Assembly (NCBI GenBank): GCA_012838125.1 | Contig: DUPW01000056.1 | Span: 1 to 36,822, forward strand | DNA length: 36,822 bases | Origin: Papillibacter sp. | Lineage (GTDB): Bacteria > Bacillota > Clostridia > Oscillospirales > Oscillospiraceae | Reading direction: 5' to 3' | Part shown: positions 1 to 9,739 of the stretch, piece after piece | Numbering within the stretch: position 1 is the first letter of the stretch | How the letters are laid out: the number at the start of each line of letters is the position of its first letter | The notes under the pieces: generated by a model | Database searches by the model: none | What the model was told of the DNA's origin: nothing | Seen by the model: only the letters and a program-made list of their open reading frames with translations | Made by a program: the position numbers and the translations under genes

Positions 1-685
1 GGCGCTTCGGCCTTTCCGCTTTTTCGCTTTTCACTTTCTTTACAAGGCGCTCTACCTCCCGGACGCTCAGGCCAAGCCGGACAATTTCCTCCGCAGCCTG
101 CTCGATAGCCTCCGGATCCTCCAAAGAAAGCAGTGCCCGGGCGGCGCCCATGGAAATCTCCCCCGTCTCCAGCATCTTCAGCACGGACTCAGGAAGCGCC
201 AGCAGCCGCATGGCGTTTGCCACCACGGGTCGCGTTTTCCCAACGCGCCGGGCCACTTCCTCCTGCGTAAGGCCGTACTCCTCAACGAGTGTTTTATATC
301 CCAGCGCCTCTTCCACGGGGTTTAAATCCTCCCGCTGGAGGTTTTCCACCATGGCAAGCTCCGTGGCCTTCAGCTCGTCCGCCTCAATGACACGGGCGGG
401 GACTTCTTTCAGTCCCGCCAGACGCGCTGCGCGCCAGCGCCGCTCTCCGGCAATAATCTGATAAAACCCGCCCCCGAGGTCGCGCACCGTCAGGGGCTGC
501 AAAACGCCGTGCTCCCTGATGGAGTCGGCCAGCTCCTGCAGGGCCTCCTCGTCAAAATTCGTGCGGGGCTGCCCCTGCCGCGGCTCCACCTTCGCGATGG
601 GCAGGTACACAAAATCGTTTGCCATCGGGTCAATGGCTGCGCTGCCAAAGAGCGCACCAAGGCCCGTTCCTAATCCTTTCGCCAT
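1..685 (-). CDS. parB: ParB/Spo0J chromosome-partitioning protein (C-terminus cut by window edge)
   Basis: ParB binds parS, loads onto origin-proximal DNA as a CTP-dependent clamp and works with ParA in origin segregation. The frame is open from an ATG at 685 to the window edge, so about 228 N-terminal residues are visible and the dimerisation domain is missing; this is why it is absent from the ORF track. It begins [14 protein letters not shown], the usual ParB N-terminus contacted by ParA. The nuclease-like N-domain follows, with GERRWRA (the ParB CTP/arginine motif) and [10 protein letters not shown], then a helix-turn-helix around [28 protein letters not shown] lies a few bases upstream of the ATG. 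It sits 44 bases after parA, so the two are co-transcribed. Family assignment is certain; only the length is unknown. Confidence 0.96.
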   Translation of the reverse strand, partial: MAKGLGTGLGALFGSAAIDPMANDFVYLPIAKVEPRQGQPRTNFDEEALQELADSIREHGVLQPLTVRDLGGGFYQIIAGERRWRAARLAGLKEVPARVIEADELKATELAMVENLQREDLNPVEEALGYKTLVEEYGLTQEEVARRVGKTRPVVANAMRLLALPESVLKMLETGEISMGAARALLSLEDPEAIEQAAEEIVRLGLSVREVERLVKKVKSEKAERPKR

Positions 686-729
686 GAAAGCCTCCTCCCT
701 GTATCCTGTGTATTTTCTATGGGGCACCG

Positions 730-1488
730 TCACTTATTCCGGCGCATAAACTCCTTCGCCAGCTCCGTGTATGCAACCGCCCCGCGGGACGACTTGTCGT
801 ACACGATGACGGGCACGCCGTGGCTCGGCGCCTCCGAGATGCGCACGTTGCGCGGAATCATCACATTATAGACCTTACCCCGGAAGAATTTCTTCACCTC
901 TTCGGCCACCTGCGCAGAGAAGTTCGTGCGGGCGTCGAACATAGTAAGAAGCACGCCCTCAATGTCCAACTTTGGGTTTAAGGCCTTCTTCGTCATGCGG
1001 ATGGTGCCGATCAGGTCCGTCAGCCCCTCCAGGGCAAAGTATTCGCACTGCACAGGGATGAACACCGAATCCGCCGCGCACAGGGCGTTGAGGGTGAGCA
1101 TTTCAAGGGAGGGCGGGCAGTCGATGAATATGTAGTCGTATTTGTCCTTCATGCTCTCCAGCGCATTTTTCAGGATAAATTCGCGGTTTTCCGCGTTCAC
1201 CAGTTCAATCCCCGCACCGGACAAAACGGCATTAGAGGGAATCACATCCCCATACTTCGTGGAGACCACGGCCTTTTCCGCCGGAACGTCTCCCACGAGG
1301 ACGTTGTACAAGTTTGGGGTAATGGTCGTCTTGTCGATGCCCATTCCGGAGGTGGCATTTCCCTGCGGGTCAGTATCGCACAAGAGGACGCGGGCGCCCA
1401 GTTCCCGGAGCGCACAGCATAAATTCACGCAGGTGGTCGTCTTGCCGACGCCTCCTTTTTGATTGGTAACTGCAATAATTTTGCCCAT
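730..1488 (-). CDS. parA: ParA/Soj chromosome-partitioning ATPase
   Basis: Deviant Walker ATPase that binds DNA non-specifically, interacts with ParB and, in Firmicutes, also regulates DnaA. The 252-residue product starts MGKIIAVTNQKGGVGKTTT, with the deviant Walker A motif KGGVGKTT at residues 11-18. DTDPQGN (switch I) and the Walker B region IFIDCPPSL follow, all family-typical. Length is normal for chromosomal ParA. GGAGGTG sits 5-6 bases before the ATG. A strong extended -10 promoter at 1609-1636 and a leader hairpin at 1519-1559 lie upstream, and parS is just beyond the promoter. The parAB block lies minus-strand, pointing away from dnaA. Confidence 0.97.
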   Translation of the reverse strand: MGKIIAVTNQKGGVGKTTTCVNLCCALRELGARVLLCDTDPQGNATSGMGIDKTTITPNLYNVLVGDVPAEKAVVSTKYGDVIPSNAVLSGAGIELVNAENREFILKNALESMKDKYDYIFIDCPPSLEMLTLNALCAADSVFIPVQCEYFALEGLTDLIGTIRMTKKALNPKLDIEGVLLTMFDARTNFSAQVAEEVKKFFRGKVYNVMIPRNVRISEAPSHGVPVIVYDKSSRGAVAYTELAKEFMRRNK

Positions 1489-1518
1489 GCTTCACCTCCA
1501 TAGCCAGAAAAACCGGCA

Positions 1519-1559
1519 ACGAATGAAACAGGGGCCAAAATAGCGCCTGTTTCATTCGT
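1519..1559 (-). repeat. 14-bp perfect inverted repeat in the parA leader
   Basis: Arms ACGAATGAAACAGG (1519-1532) and CCTGTTTCATTCGT (1546-1559) enclose a 13-base loop. In the parA transcript the hairpin is followed by TGCCGGTTTTTC, a short T tract that can itself form a small hairpin, and then by the parA ribosome binding site. It could be an attenuator or stability element, or a leftover terminator for gpr read-through. The arms contain TGAAACA/TGTTTCA, identical to a parS half-site but in the opposite relative order. Confidence 0.7.
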
Positions 1560-1608
1560 CTCGGGCAGTTTTTTCTCAAATCACACGGTATCTTATCAAT
1601 TTGAACTC

Positions 1609-1636
1609 ATTATAGCACACCAAGGGGTGTTTTCAA
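1609..1636 (-). promoter_or_regulatory. Sigma-A promoter of parAB
   Basis: On the minus strand TTGAAA is followed after 16 bases by TATAAT, with TG one base upstream of the -10 (extended -10, TGCTATAAT). The spacer carries a small inverted repeat ACACC-CCTT-GGTGT, a possible operator. The predicted start near 1602 gives a leader of about 115 bases containing the 14-bp hairpin. Confidence 0.75.
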
Positions 1637-1653
1637 GTAAAAAATTTGCACAC

Positions 1654-1669
1654 TGTTTCACGTGGAACA
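1654..1669. promoter_or_regulatory. parS: parS centromere site
   Basis: The sequence TGTTTCACGTGGAACA reads TGTTCCACGTGAAACA on the minus strand, an exact match to the Firmicutes parS consensus TGTTNCACGTGAAACA. It lies between the gpr stop codon and the parA promoter, about 20 bases upstream of the -35, so ParB loaded here could also affect parAB transcription. I found no second exact copy in the window. Confidence 0.93.
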
Positions 1670-1691
1670 CTTTATTACTTTACCGATTTAC

Positions 1692-2597
1692 CTAGCTTAA
1701 GAACATGTTGATATCCTCCACAGTGATCTCCCCGTGGAGGGCGAGGTTGATGCCATATCCCAGGAGTTTTCCGAGATCGGCCACGTTGGCGTCAATATCC
1801 TTCGGCGTCACTATCATGCTGGTGCCATGTTTGGACAGATCCTCCGGCTCAAGGTTATGCACGCCCGCCTCGGAAGCGAGATCCGCCGCCAGCGTCGCCG
1901 CGTCCACCACCGTGGGGACGCCGATGGCGAGAACGGGAACACCGAGGGTCTCTTTGTTAATGGCGGCGCGGCTGTTACCCACGCCGGAACCGGGTATAAT
2001 ACCTGTATCCGCCAGCTGCACCGTCCGGCAGATGCGGGCCATTTTGCGAGAGGCGAGGGCGTCCACCACAATGACGGCGTCAGGCCGGAGCTTATCCACC
2101 ACGGCCCTGATAAAGTCCGCCGTTTCGATGCCCGTCGTCCCTAAAACGCCGGACTGCACCACGGAGACCCGGCGCATCGTGCCGAAATGCTCCGGAATTT
2201 TCTCAACAAGATGGCGGGTTACCATGGTATTGCGGGCCGTTTTCGGGCCAACGGCGTCGGGGGTGATGGCTTCGTTGCCCAGCCCCACCACGAGGACACT
2301 GTCTCCCACATTGAGTTTCAACATGGACGTGATGACCTCCGCGACAGTTTCGGCCCCCAGCATGAAGGCGTTGTCCTCGCGGTTTATGAGCTTGTCGATT
2401 TCGATGGTGACGTAGGTGCCCACGGGTTTTCCGATGGCCTGCTCCCCTTTTTCGTTTGTGATTTCCACGGTTGTGATTTTGTACCCGTTTTTTTCGCTGT
2501 CCCGGGCGATGACGCCTTCCAGCTGCGTCTGTTTTTCAGCCGTTTCCTGCCATAGTTCCTTGGCCTCAACGGCGAGGTCCGTTCGAATATTGAACAT
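1692..2597 (-). CDS. gpr: GPR endopeptidase (germination protease for small acid-soluble spore proteins)
   Basis: GPR is made in the forespore as an inactive zymogen and degrades SASPs during germination (peptidase family A25). The protein starts MFNIRTDLAVEAKELW, carrying the RTDLAVEA segment conserved near the N-terminus of GPR precursors. Further family segments include VGLGNEAITPDAVGPK, VVVDALASRK and GVGNSRAAINKETLGVPV. The ORF track begins at a GTG two codons earlier (2603), but that is only two bases from the GGAGG; the ATG at 2597 has normal spacing, so I chose it. About 301 residues, slightly short against Bacillus GPR. It is divergent from rpsT, as gpr and rpsT are in Bacillus, but here next to dnaA. 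Expected regulation is sigma-G/F; no clear forespore promoter was recognised. Confidence 0.95.
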   Translation of the reverse strand: MFNIRTDLAVEAKELWQETAEKQTQLEGVIARDSEKNGYKITTVEITNEKGEQAIGKPVGTYVTIEIDKLINREDNAFMLGAETVAEVITSMLKLNVGDSVLVVGLGNEAITPDAVGPKTARNTMVTRHLVEKIPEHFGTMRRVSVVQSGVLGTTGIETADFIRAVVDKLRPDAVIVVDALASRKMARICRTVQLADTGIIPGSGVGNSRAAINKETLGVPVLAIGVPTVVDAATLAADLASEAGVHNLEPEDLSKHGTSMIVTPKDIDANVADLGKLLGYGINLALHGEITVEDINMFLS

Positions 2598-2677
2598 CTT
2601 CACAGCCTCCGTAAAGTGACTTCGTTGCTATTGTTAAACAAATTCCGCCGGTTATGCCGGTTTTATTTGAAAATTAC

Positions 2678-2706
2678 TTGATATTCGTAAAATAGTGTGC
2701 TAAAAT
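2678..2706 (+). promoter_or_regulatory. Sigma-A promoter of rpsT
   Basis: TTGATA, 17-base spacer, TAAAAT, with TG one base upstream of the -10 (extended -10). The predicted start near 2713 leaves a leader of about 60 bases before the S20 start codon. Close to consensus, as expected for a ribosomal protein gene. Confidence 0.85.
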
Positions 2707-2775
2707 AGCCTTCCGCATGAGTATAGCTTATGATACTGCTGTTTGAAGACTTTATAGGAGGAGGTGGCTAAACGA

Positions 2776-3042
2776 ATGCCCAATATTAAATCCGCGAAAA
2801 AGAGAGTTCTTGTCATAAAGGCGCGTAGCGCCAGAAACAAGGCGGCTCGTTCCGAAATGAGAACATTACTGAAGAAGTTCGAGCTGGCCGTTGCCGAAGG
2901 GAACCGGGCTGCAGCCGAAAGCGCCTATAAGGTCGCTGTTAAAACGGTCGACAGCGCAGTGGCGAAGGGTCTTATCCACAAGAACAACGCTGCGAACAAA
3001 AAGAGCAAGATGACGCGCAAACTCAACGCCCTTGCTCAGTAA
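2776..3042 (+). CDS. rpsT: 30S ribosomal protein S20
   Basis: S20 binds 16S rRNA in the body of the small subunit. The protein MPNIKSAKKRVLVIKARSAR... is basic, helical and 88 residues long, matching the family. The ORF track starts at a GTG at 2764, but that codon overlaps the Shine-Dalgarno sequence AGGAGGTG. The ATG at 2776 has an 8-9 base spacing and yields the canonical MPNIKSAKKR N-terminus, so it is the start. It has its own promoter and a strong terminator (3056-3088), so it is monocistronic. An exact DnaA box (TTATCCACA, 2972-2980) lies inside the coding sequence. Confidence 0.97.
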   Translation: MPNIKSAKKRVLVIKARSARNKAARSEMRTLLKKFELAVAEGNRAAAESAYKVAVKTVDSAVAKGLIHKNNAANKKSKMTRKLNALAQ

Positions 3043-3055
3043 TGAACGGAAAAGC

Positions 3056-3088
3056 AAAGGCAGGGGAATTCCCCTGCCTTTTTGTTTT
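3056..3088 (+). terminator. Rho-independent terminator of rpsT
   Basis: An 11-bp perfect stem AAAGGCAGGGG / CCCCTGCCTTT with loop AATT is followed by TTTTTGTTTT. It lies 14 bases after the rpsT stop codon. Confidence 0.95.
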
Positions 3089-3180
3089 GCCCGGAACGCA
3101 AAGCCGTCCCTTTTCCCCGGAAGCGCCGCCTCGGCTGCTTTTCAGCTTTCTTATTTTATAATGTATAGTGCGTAAAATCC

Positions 3181-3209
3181 TTGATTTTTGGGCAAAAATT
3201 ATGTATACT
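3181..3209 (+). promoter_or_regulatory. Sigma-A promoter of dnaA
   Basis: TTGATT, 17-base spacer, TATACT. The predicted start is near 3216, giving a leader of about 160 bases before the dnaA ATG. Confidence 0.8.
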
Positions 3210-3324
3210 ATTGAGTGCAGGGCCGCATCCTCAAAGGGTGATTTTTCGTATGCCTGGAATCAGGCGCGTCTTGTTTCTTTTTTTGTCTGACGCGCGGGCA
3301 TCCGGCCTGTTTTTTGCTTTGACT

Positions 3325-3342
3325 CGGCCGAAGGCCGTTTTT
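3325..3342 (+). terminator. Terminator-like hairpin inside the dnaA leader
   Basis: CGGCC-GAA-GGCCG is followed directly by TTTTTG. It is only a 5-bp stem, but GC-pure with a proper T tract, 33 bases upstream of the dnaA start. It could act as an attenuator for dnaA. Not certain, because the stem is short. Confidence 0.5.
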
Positions 3343-3375
3343 GTTTCTTAAAGATAAGCCGAAAGGAACGGTAAT

Positions 3376-4683
3376 ATGAACTCAGCCGCCGACGTTTGGT
3401 CCAGAGTCCTTCAAATTCTGTCTAAGGACCTCACCGCAACGGCCCTCTCCACATGGTTTGACGATTGCCGCGCAATCGATATCGGAGATAACGTCCTCGT
3501 CCTGTACACACCCTCCGCCTTCAAGAAGGATGTGATTGAAGGCCGGTTTCTCGGTACTGTGAAAAGTGCCCTCAAGGAGCTCTTCTCCGGCGACTTTGAC
3601 GTGCGCATCCTCTGCGAAAACGAGCTGGACACCTACAACCTCCAGCCTCCGCCCGGAACGGCGGCTGCCGAGGAGGAGTATACCTTTGAGCGCTTCGTGG
3701 TGGGCAACTCCAACAAGTTTGCCCATGCGGCGGCCATGGCCGTGGCAAACGGGGAGCGCACCTTCAACCCCCTGTTTATCTACGGCGACTCGGGTCTCGG
3801 CAAAACCCACCTGCTCCACGCCATCCGCCACGCCATCCAGAAAAAGTTCCCCTCCTACAACATTGTGTACGTCAAGGGGGACGATTTCACAAACGAGCTG
3901 ATTATGGCCCTCCAGGTGGGCAAGAACGTGGAGTTTCGGGAGAAATACCGCAGCGCCGACCTGTTTCTCATGGACGACATCCAGTTCATCGCCGGCAAGA
4001 TTCAGACGCAGGAGGAATTTTTCCACACCTTCAACACCCTCTACGAAGCCAACCGCCAAATCGTCTTTACCTCCGACAGACCCCCCAACGAGATGACGCG
4101 TCTGGAAGACCGGCTCAAGACACGCTTTGAGTCGGGCCTTTTGGCGGACATTCAGCCGCCGGACTACGAAACCCGTATGGCCATCATCCGAAACAAGGCC
4201 CGTCAGCTGGGGCTCGTCCTGCCCGACGACGTCTGCCATTACATAGCCGAGAATATGACCTCCAACGTCCGTCAGCTGGAGGGGGCTGTGAAGAAAATCA
4301 TGGCCTACCGGGATCTGATGAATGACAGCATTACGGTCAGCTCCGTGGCCAAGGCCATCAAAGACATGTTCAAGGAAAAAACGGAGTTTATCCCCTCGGC
4401 AGACCTCATCATCGACGAGACGGCGAAGTTTTATAACCTCACCACGGATGATCTCGTCGGCCAGCGCCGCACGCGGAACACCGCCTTAGCGCGCCAGATT
4501 GCCATGTACCTCATCCGTAAGCTGACGAACCTCTCCCTCACCGACATTGGCGACCTCTTCGGCGGGCGGGACCACTCCACCGTCATTAACGGCATCCGCC
4601 GTATTGAGACCAATCTGTCGAATTCGGAGCAGTTTGCGCAGACGGTTAAAGATATCACGGCCAACATCAACGCACGGCACTGA
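3376..4683 (+). CDS. dnaA: Chromosomal replication initiator DnaA
   Basis: AAA+ ATPase that binds DnaA boxes and opens oriC. The 435-residue protein has domain I (about 1-85), a very short domain II linker (about 85-105), and the AAA+ domain III with Walker A GDSGLGKT (137-144) and Walker B LFLMDDIQF. The C-terminal domain IV carries the box-recognition helix-turn-helix GGRDHSTVINGIRRIE. AAAGGA lies 8-9 bases before the ATG. It is shorter than Bacillus DnaA mainly in domain II. It is flanked by its own structured leader and, downstream, by the oriC in the dnaA-dnaN gap. Confidence 0.99.
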   Translation: MNSAADVWSRVLQILSKDLTATALSTWFDDCRAIDIGDNVLVLYTPSAFKKDVIEGRFLGTVKSALKELFSGDFDVRILCENELDTYNLQPPPGTAAAEEEYTFERFVVGNSNKFAHAAAMAVANGERTFNPLFIYGDSGLGKTHLLHAIRHAIQKKFPSYNIVYVKGDDFTNELIMALQVGKNVEFREKYRSADLFLMDDIQFIAGKIQTQEEFFHTFNTLYEANRQIVFTSDRPPNEMTRLEDRLKTRFESGLLADIQPPDYETRMAIIRNKARQLGLVLPDDVCHYIAENMTSNVRQLEGAVKKIMAYRDLMNDSITVSSVAKAIKDMFKEKTEFIPSADLIIDETAKFYNLTTDDLVGQRRTRNTALARQIAMYLIRKLTNLSLTDIGDLFGGRDHSTVINGIRRIETNLSNSEQFAQTVKDITANINARH

Positions 4684-4767
4684 TATCCACAACAAATTGT
4701 GTATTGTCCTGTGGACTTCTGTGCATAGTTTGGCCACTTCTGAAAAGGCCTGTCAATACCCCGCAGT

Positions 4768-4776
4768 TTATCCACA
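4768..4776 (+). promoter_or_regulatory. Exact consensus DnaA box in oriC
   Basis: TTATCCACA, identical to the consensus 9-mer, oriented toward the DnaA-trio and the AT-rich unwinding stretch. Confidence 0.88.
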
Positions 4777-4840
4777 TTAACGCAAAATCCGCAAACCTTG
4801 CAAATTCTGCGTTTTTTCTACTTTTCCACATATTTTCGTA

Positions 4841-4858
4841 CTACTGCTACTATTACTA
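4841..4858 (+). promoter_or_regulatory. DnaA-trio array
   Basis: CTA CTG CTA CTA TTA CTA: six triplets of the form [C/T]TN on the plus strand, i.e. 3'-[G/A]AN-5' on the strand DnaA engages. It starts 10 bases after a DnaA-box-like TTTTCCACA and is followed by AT-rich DNA, matching the arrangement known from Bacillus. Confidence 0.75.
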
Positions 4859-4929
4859 AATATTATCTTTTATCTTTCTTTAAAAAAACACCGCGGCACG
4901 TTGCTGCTTGACGGAGAAAGGAAACACTT

Positions 4930-6048
4930 ATGCGGTTTTCTGTTGAAAAAAGCCATCTCTTAAATGCCGTATTAACAGCATCCCGAGCATCGGCCACAAA
5001 AAGCCTTGTTCCTGCACTGGAAGGCCTTCTCATCGAGGCGGCCGGCGGCAGCGTCAAAATCTCCGGATACGACCTTAAAACAGGAATTACCACCACCGCC
5101 TCCGCAGATGTCATGGAGGAAGGCAAAATCGTGCTCAACGCCCGTCTTCTTGGGGAAATCATCCGAAAAATGCAGGATGACGTTGTGTATATTTCCGTGA
5201 GCAGCTCCATGATGACGAAAATTGAGTGCGGCCCCAGTGAATTTGAAATCATCGCTACACCTTCGGAGGATTATCCGGACCTTCCCACGGTGGACTATCA
5301 GTACTCCCTCACTATCACCCAGAAAAACCTCAAGAGCATGATTGGCCAGACGAATTTCGCTGTGAGCGACAATGAGTCACGCCCGATTCACACAGGCGCC
5401 CTCTTTGAAGCGGAAAAAGGCATGCTCACCATCGTGGCTGTGGACGGATACCGTCTCGCCCTGCGGCGTGAGCCGCTGCACGAGCCGGAAACGAACCCCA
5501 TGAGCTTTGTCGTTCCGGGCTCGGCCCTTGCGGAAGTTGAGCGAATTTTAAGCGACAGTGACGACCCCGTCACCGTCATGCTCGGCTCGAAGCACATTAT
5601 GTTCGTCATCGGCGGCACCATTCTCACCTCCCGCCGGCTTGAAGGGGAGTTCTTAAACTACAAAAACTCCGTGCCCCTCACGGAAAAATACGAAATTGAG
5701 GCAGACCGCAAGAACCTCCTCGAGGCGGTGGAGCGCGTGTCCCTCATCATCAGCGACAGAATCAAAAGCCCTGTTCGCTGCACTTTTTCCACAAATGTGA
5801 TTAAGTTCCTCGCCAGCACGGAGCTCGGCCGCGCCAGCGACGAGTGCGCCGTCTCCGGCGACGGTGAGGATCTGGAAATCGGTTTTAACAACCGCTACCT
5901 GTTAGACGCCCTGAAGGCCGCCCCGGCGGATAAGATTCGCCTGAAGATTACCTCGGGCGTGTCCCCCTGCGTCATTGTGCCGGCGGACGGGAAGGCCAAC
6001 TTCCTCTATATGATTCTGCCGGTTCGCCTGAAAGCCAATGAAAATTAG
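4930..6048 (+). CDS. dnaN: DNA polymerase III beta subunit (sliding clamp)
   Basis: Ring-shaped processivity clamp for the replicative polymerase. The 372-residue protein starts [20 protein letters not shown] and ends in the family-typical [13 protein letters not shown]. Length and three-domain pattern fit DnaN. GGAGAAAGGA precedes the ATG. It follows oriC, and its last 11 bases overlap the S4-domain gene in another frame, so the downstream genes are likely translationally coupled. Confidence 0.99.
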   Translation: MRFSVEKSHLLNAVLTASRASATKSLVPALEGLLIEAAGGSVKISGYDLKTGITTTASADVMEEGKIVLNARLLGEIIRKMQDDVVYISVSSSMMTKIECGPSEFEIIATPSEDYPDLPTVDYQYSLTITQKNLKSMIGQTNFAVSDNESRPIHTGALFEAEKGMLTIVAVDGYRLALRREPLHEPETNPMSFVVPGSALAEVERILSDSDDPVTVMLGSKHIMFVIGGTILTSRRLEGEFLNYKNSVPLTEKYEIEADRKNLLEAVERVSLIISDRIKSPVRCTFSTNVIKFLASTELGRASDECAVSGDGEDLEIGFNNRYLLDALKAAPADKIRLKITSGVSPCVIVPADGKANFLYMILPVRLKANEN

Positions 6049-6313
6049 AGTACGGGTTAAGCGGCCGGAAAAGCCGGTGCTGGTTGAAATCACAAGCGAT
6101 TTTATCCGGCTTGACGCCTTTTTGAAGTACGCCAGCTGCGTCTCCACAGGCGGCGAGGCGAAAATCCTCATCCAGCAGGGGGACGTGAAAGTGAACGGCG
6201 AAACGGAGTATCAGCGCGGGAAGAAGCTGCGTCCCGGGGACATCGTGGCCTACGGGAAGACGCGCTATCGCGTCACTGCGCCCTCCGGGGAAAAGCAGAA
6301 TGAAAGTTCATAA
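6038..6313 (+). CDS. yaaA: S4-domain RNA-binding protein (YaaA family)
   Basis: A small S4-like RNA-binding protein found between dnaN and recF in most Firmicutes; it is thought to act in ribosome biogenesis. The recognisable S4 core is [22 protein letters not shown]...[19 protein letters not shown]. The ORF has 91 residues against about 70 in Bacillus YaaA, the extra part being about 15 N-terminal residues. Its ATG lies inside the end of dnaN with no convincing Shine-Dalgarno, so coupling to dnaN is likely. An internal GTG at 6077 would give the shorter form. It overlaps recF by 14 bases. Confidence 0.88.
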   Translation: MKIRVRVKRPEKPVLVEITSDFIRLDAFLKYASCVSTGGEAKILIQQGDVKVNGETEYQRGKKLRPGDIVAYGKTRYRVTAPSGEKQNESS

Positions 6314-7415
6314 CCTGTTTTTAGACGGTTTTCGCAATTACGAAAACTTTACCGCCGCCTTTTCCGACCGAGTGAACATCATCGTTGGAAACAACGCCCA
6401 GGGGAAAACGAACCTGCTGGAAGCCATCTATTTTCTCACCGCCGGCCACTCTTTCCGTTCAGCGAAGGGGGACCGGGACCTTATCGCCTTTAACCGGGAC
6501 GAGGCCACCATTCGTGCCACGATTTTTTCATGCGGCCGGGAGCAGACGCTTCAGGCGCACCTGAGCCGTGTGCGCCGCCGCCGACTTTACGCCAACGACG
6601 TGAAGCTGAAAACTGCAGCGGAGCTGTCGGGCAGGTTGACGGCGGTGCTCTTCTGTCCTGACGATATTGAAATCATCCGGGGCGGCCCCGCCCTGAGGCG
6701 CCGGCTATTGGACGGATGCCTCTGCCAGCTCCGCCCGCGCTACGCCCTGGCCCTTTCCGAATACAACCGCCTTATTGACCACAAAACCCGCGTTTTGCGG
6801 GACCACCACGAAAAGCCCTCCCTCCTTGGCACCCTTGAGGACTTTAACCAGCGCCTTGCGGAGACGGGGGCGGAGATTATCGCCGTCCGCGCAGCTTACA
6901 CAAACCTTCTCTCCCGCATCGCCGCCCGGGTACACCACAAGTTTTCAGACGGTGTGGAAAACCTCACAATTTCCTATAAAACCGTCAAGACCATCGACAA
7001 TCCCCATCAGAAACCGGCGGCGCTGGTGCCGCTTCTGCGGGAACATCAGCAAAGCCACATGAAAGCGGAACTTGAGTCGGGACTTTGCCTCTCCGGCCCC
7101 CATAAAGACGATTTAGAGATAAAGATAAACGACATCCCTGCCCGCACCTTCGCCTCCCAGGGCCAGGCCCGCACGGCGGCACTGTCCATTAAGCTGGCGG
7201 AACGGGAGATTCACTTTGAAGACCGGGGGGAGTATCCGGTGCTCCTTTTAGACGATGTCCTCTCGGAACTGGACAAAAAACGGCAGAGTTTTGTATTAAA
7301 CCACATCCACAAGGGCCAGGTGTTTATCACCTGCTGCAACCTCGGCGATATATCCGCCGTGGTAGACGGGCACGTCCTGACAATCGAAGCGGGGTGCCTT
7401 GTGGAAAAACTGTGA
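6300..7415 (+). CDS. recF: DNA replication and repair protein RecF
   Basis: SMC/ABC-like ATPase that helps load RecA at single-strand gaps. The 371-residue product starts [17 protein letters not shown] and has Walker A GNNAQGKT at residues 30-37. The signature region [17 protein letters not shown] and the Walker B/D-loop [11 protein letters not shown] come near the C-terminus, all in RecF order. It overlaps the S4 gene by 14 bases, so translation is probably coupled. It is followed by remB after 26 bases. Confidence 0.98.
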   Translation: MKVHNLFLDGFRNYENFTAAFSDRVNIIVGNNAQGKTNLLEAIYFLTAGHSFRSAKGDRDLIAFNRDEATIRATIFSCGREQTLQAHLSRVRRRRLYANDVKLKTAAELSGRLTAVLFCPDDIEIIRGGPALRRRLLDGCLCQLRPRYALALSEYNRLIDHKTRVLRDHHEKPSLLGTLEDFNQRLAETGAEIIAVRAAYTNLLSRIAARVHHKFSDGVENLTISYKTVKTIDNPHQKPAALVPLLREHQQSHMKAELESGLCLSGPHKDDLEIKINDIPARTFASQGQARTAALSIKLAEREIHFEDRGEYPVLLLDDVLSELDKKRQSFVLNHIHKGQVFITCCNLGDISAVVDGHVLTIEAGCLVEKL

Positions 7416-7441
7416 CGCCCGGCAGGAAGGAGAAGATACGT

Positions 7442-7704
7442 ATGTATCTGCATCTCGGACAGGACGTTGTGGTCCCGAAGGACAACATTATCGGCGTTTT
7501 CGACATCGACAACACCACAAGCTCCCTCATAACCCGCGAGTTTTTAAACACAGCGGAAAAAAACGGCGAGATAGTGAACATCGCCGAGGATATACCGAAA
7601 TCCTTCGTCGTCTGCCGGGAGGGAAATCAAACGACGATTTACCTTTCGCAGCTGGCGTCTGCGACGCTTCTGCGGCGCAGCGAAAGCAACCGGTTCGACG
7701 CATA

Positions 7705-7705
<1 letters not shown>
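7442..7705 (+). CDS. remB: RemB-like extracellular matrix regulator (DUF370, YaaB)
   Basis: DUF370-family protein; the paralogue RemA is a DNA-binding activator of biofilm matrix genes in Bacillus, and RemB/YaaB sits between recF and gyrB as here. The ORF track extends to 7394, but AAGGAG lies 7-8 bases before the ATG at 7442. That start gives MYLHLGQDVVVPKDNIIGVFDID, the normal YaaB N-terminus. The product has 87 residues. The stop codon's last base is the first base of a 28-bp palindrome. Function in this organism is inferred from the family only. Confidence 0.9.
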
Positions 7706-9694
<1,989 letters not shown>

Positions 9695-9739
9695 CACGCA
9701 AGCAATCCGGCACAAAGCCGTGAAAGGTTTGGTATAAGT

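Larger units (their letters stand above)
3089..3375 (+). other. dnaA upstream region with a structured leader (no gene)
   Basis: No plausible ORF. It contains the dnaA promoter and a leader of about 160 bases. In the leader, hairpin A (GCCTG-GAAT-CAGGC, 3252-3265) shares two bases with a longer stem B (GCGCGTC...GACGCGC, 3264-3295), so the two compete at their junction. A terminator-like hairpin (3325-3342) follows. No exact DnaA box is present here; the boxes are on the other side of dnaA. Confidence 0.6.
4684..4929. other. oriC: Replication origin oriC (dnaA-dnaN intergenic)
   Basis: The gap holds one exact DnaA box TTATCCACA (4768-4776, plus). It also holds 8-of-9 matches ATATCCACA (4683-4691, overlapping the dnaA stop), CTATGCACA (minus, 4720-4728) and TTTTCCACA (4822-4830). 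Then come six consecutive DnaA-trio triplets (4841-4858) and an AT-rich run AATATTATCTTTTATC that is the likely unwinding element. This order (box, trio, AT-rich) is the basal unwinding system known from Bacillus subtilis. A weak inverted repeat AACGCA...TGCGTT followed by T's (4779-4817) may also terminate dnaA transcripts. Confidence 0.88.
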
